The notes under the pieces: model-generated | Seen by the model: only the letters and a program-made list of their open reading frames with translations | The model's database searches: none | Told to the model about the DNA's origin: nothing | Part shown: piece by piece, positions 13,417 through 13,530 of the stretch | Numbering within the stretch: the first letter of the stretch is position 1 | Layout: every line of letters starts with the position of its first letter | Position numbers and translations under genes: made by a program | Assembly: GCA_905201895.1 (NCBI GenBank) | Contig: CAJKPX010000061.1 | Location: 1 to 13,530 of the forward strand | Reading direction: 5' to 3' | Length of the DNA: 13,530 bases | From: an uncultured Eubacteriales bacterium | GTDB taxonomy: Bacteria > Bacillota > Clostridia > Oscillospirales > CAG-272

Positions 13417-13530
13417 CGGGAATTTCGCCTGCGGCGAAGATACCTGCGCTCGACGCCGGTGAGCAAGCTCCCCTTCGCTCTCGCTTGATATGCGACCCCT
13501 TCTCCGCGTCGCTATCGCTCGCGGAAATGG
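13417..13530. repeat. Interspersed repeat, copy 2, cut by the window end
   Basis: Second copy of the repeat at 13227, same orientation, with the same internal TTCGCC...GGCGAA inverted repeat (13424-13438). The match continues to the last base of the window, so its true end, and whether further copies follow, cannot be seen. Confidence 0.85.

Noticed and set aside
13227..13530. Possible CRISPR array or tandem repeat
   Set aside because: Only two copies, about 110 bases each, with a roughly 76-base non-repeated interval, and no cas genes. This does not have the CRISPR repeat-spacer form.

Overview
The window reads as ordinary chromosome of an anaerobic low-to-mid GC Bacillota, most likely class Clostridia. 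The evidence is strong AGGAGG-type ribosome sites, sigma-A promoters close to TTGACA-17-TATAAT, a DivIVA-domain protein, a UgpC/MsmX-type sugar-transport ATPase, and above all a clostridial-type Re-citrate synthase in place of the usual Si-citrate synthase. I found no tRNA, rRNA, CRISPR array, insertion sequence or phage gene. I cannot name the genus.

Layout. At 49-1164 (minus) is a UgpC/MsmK/MalK-type ATPase with its own promoter, a hairpin at the predicted mRNA 5' end and a perfect 25-bp inverted repeat upstream. At 1360-4297 (minus) a small-subunit pseudouridine synthase gene is followed by tex; both are likely transcribed from one promoter and concern RNA and translation. At 4493-5128 (minus) is mscL, insulated by a strong hairpin terminator. 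At 5397-10628 (minus) is the main unit: Re-citrate synthase, a GntR/FCD regulator, aconitase and NADP-isocitrate dehydrogenase. Diverging from it, yfcE (10808-11350, plus) encodes a phosphodiesterase and ends at a hairpin shared with the converging unit at 11402-12974 (minus), which holds a DivIVA-like coiled-coil protein followed by an XRE-TPR regulator. The last ~490 bases hold no convincing gene but contain two copies of a ~110-base repeat, the second cut by the window end.

How the genes work together. The four-gene unit covers the oxidative branch of the citric acid cycle from acetyl-CoA and oxaloacetate to 2-oxoglutarate plus NADPH, the usual anaerobe route to glutamate. Its second gene encodes a one-component regulator of a family that often senses carboxylic acids. 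The promoter in front of the unit matches the sigma-A consensus exactly and carries two matching palindromes, one over the -10 and one over the -35. This suggests autoregulated repression, relieved or imposed by a pathway acid. The other genes are housekeeping or stress functions without an obvious link to this pathway.

I did not find a clearly new biological system. The items most worth a second look are the citrate synthase identity, the double operator over its promoter, the altered pore glycines and N-terminal extension of MscL, the DivIVA-like/XRE-TPR pair, and the terminal repeat.
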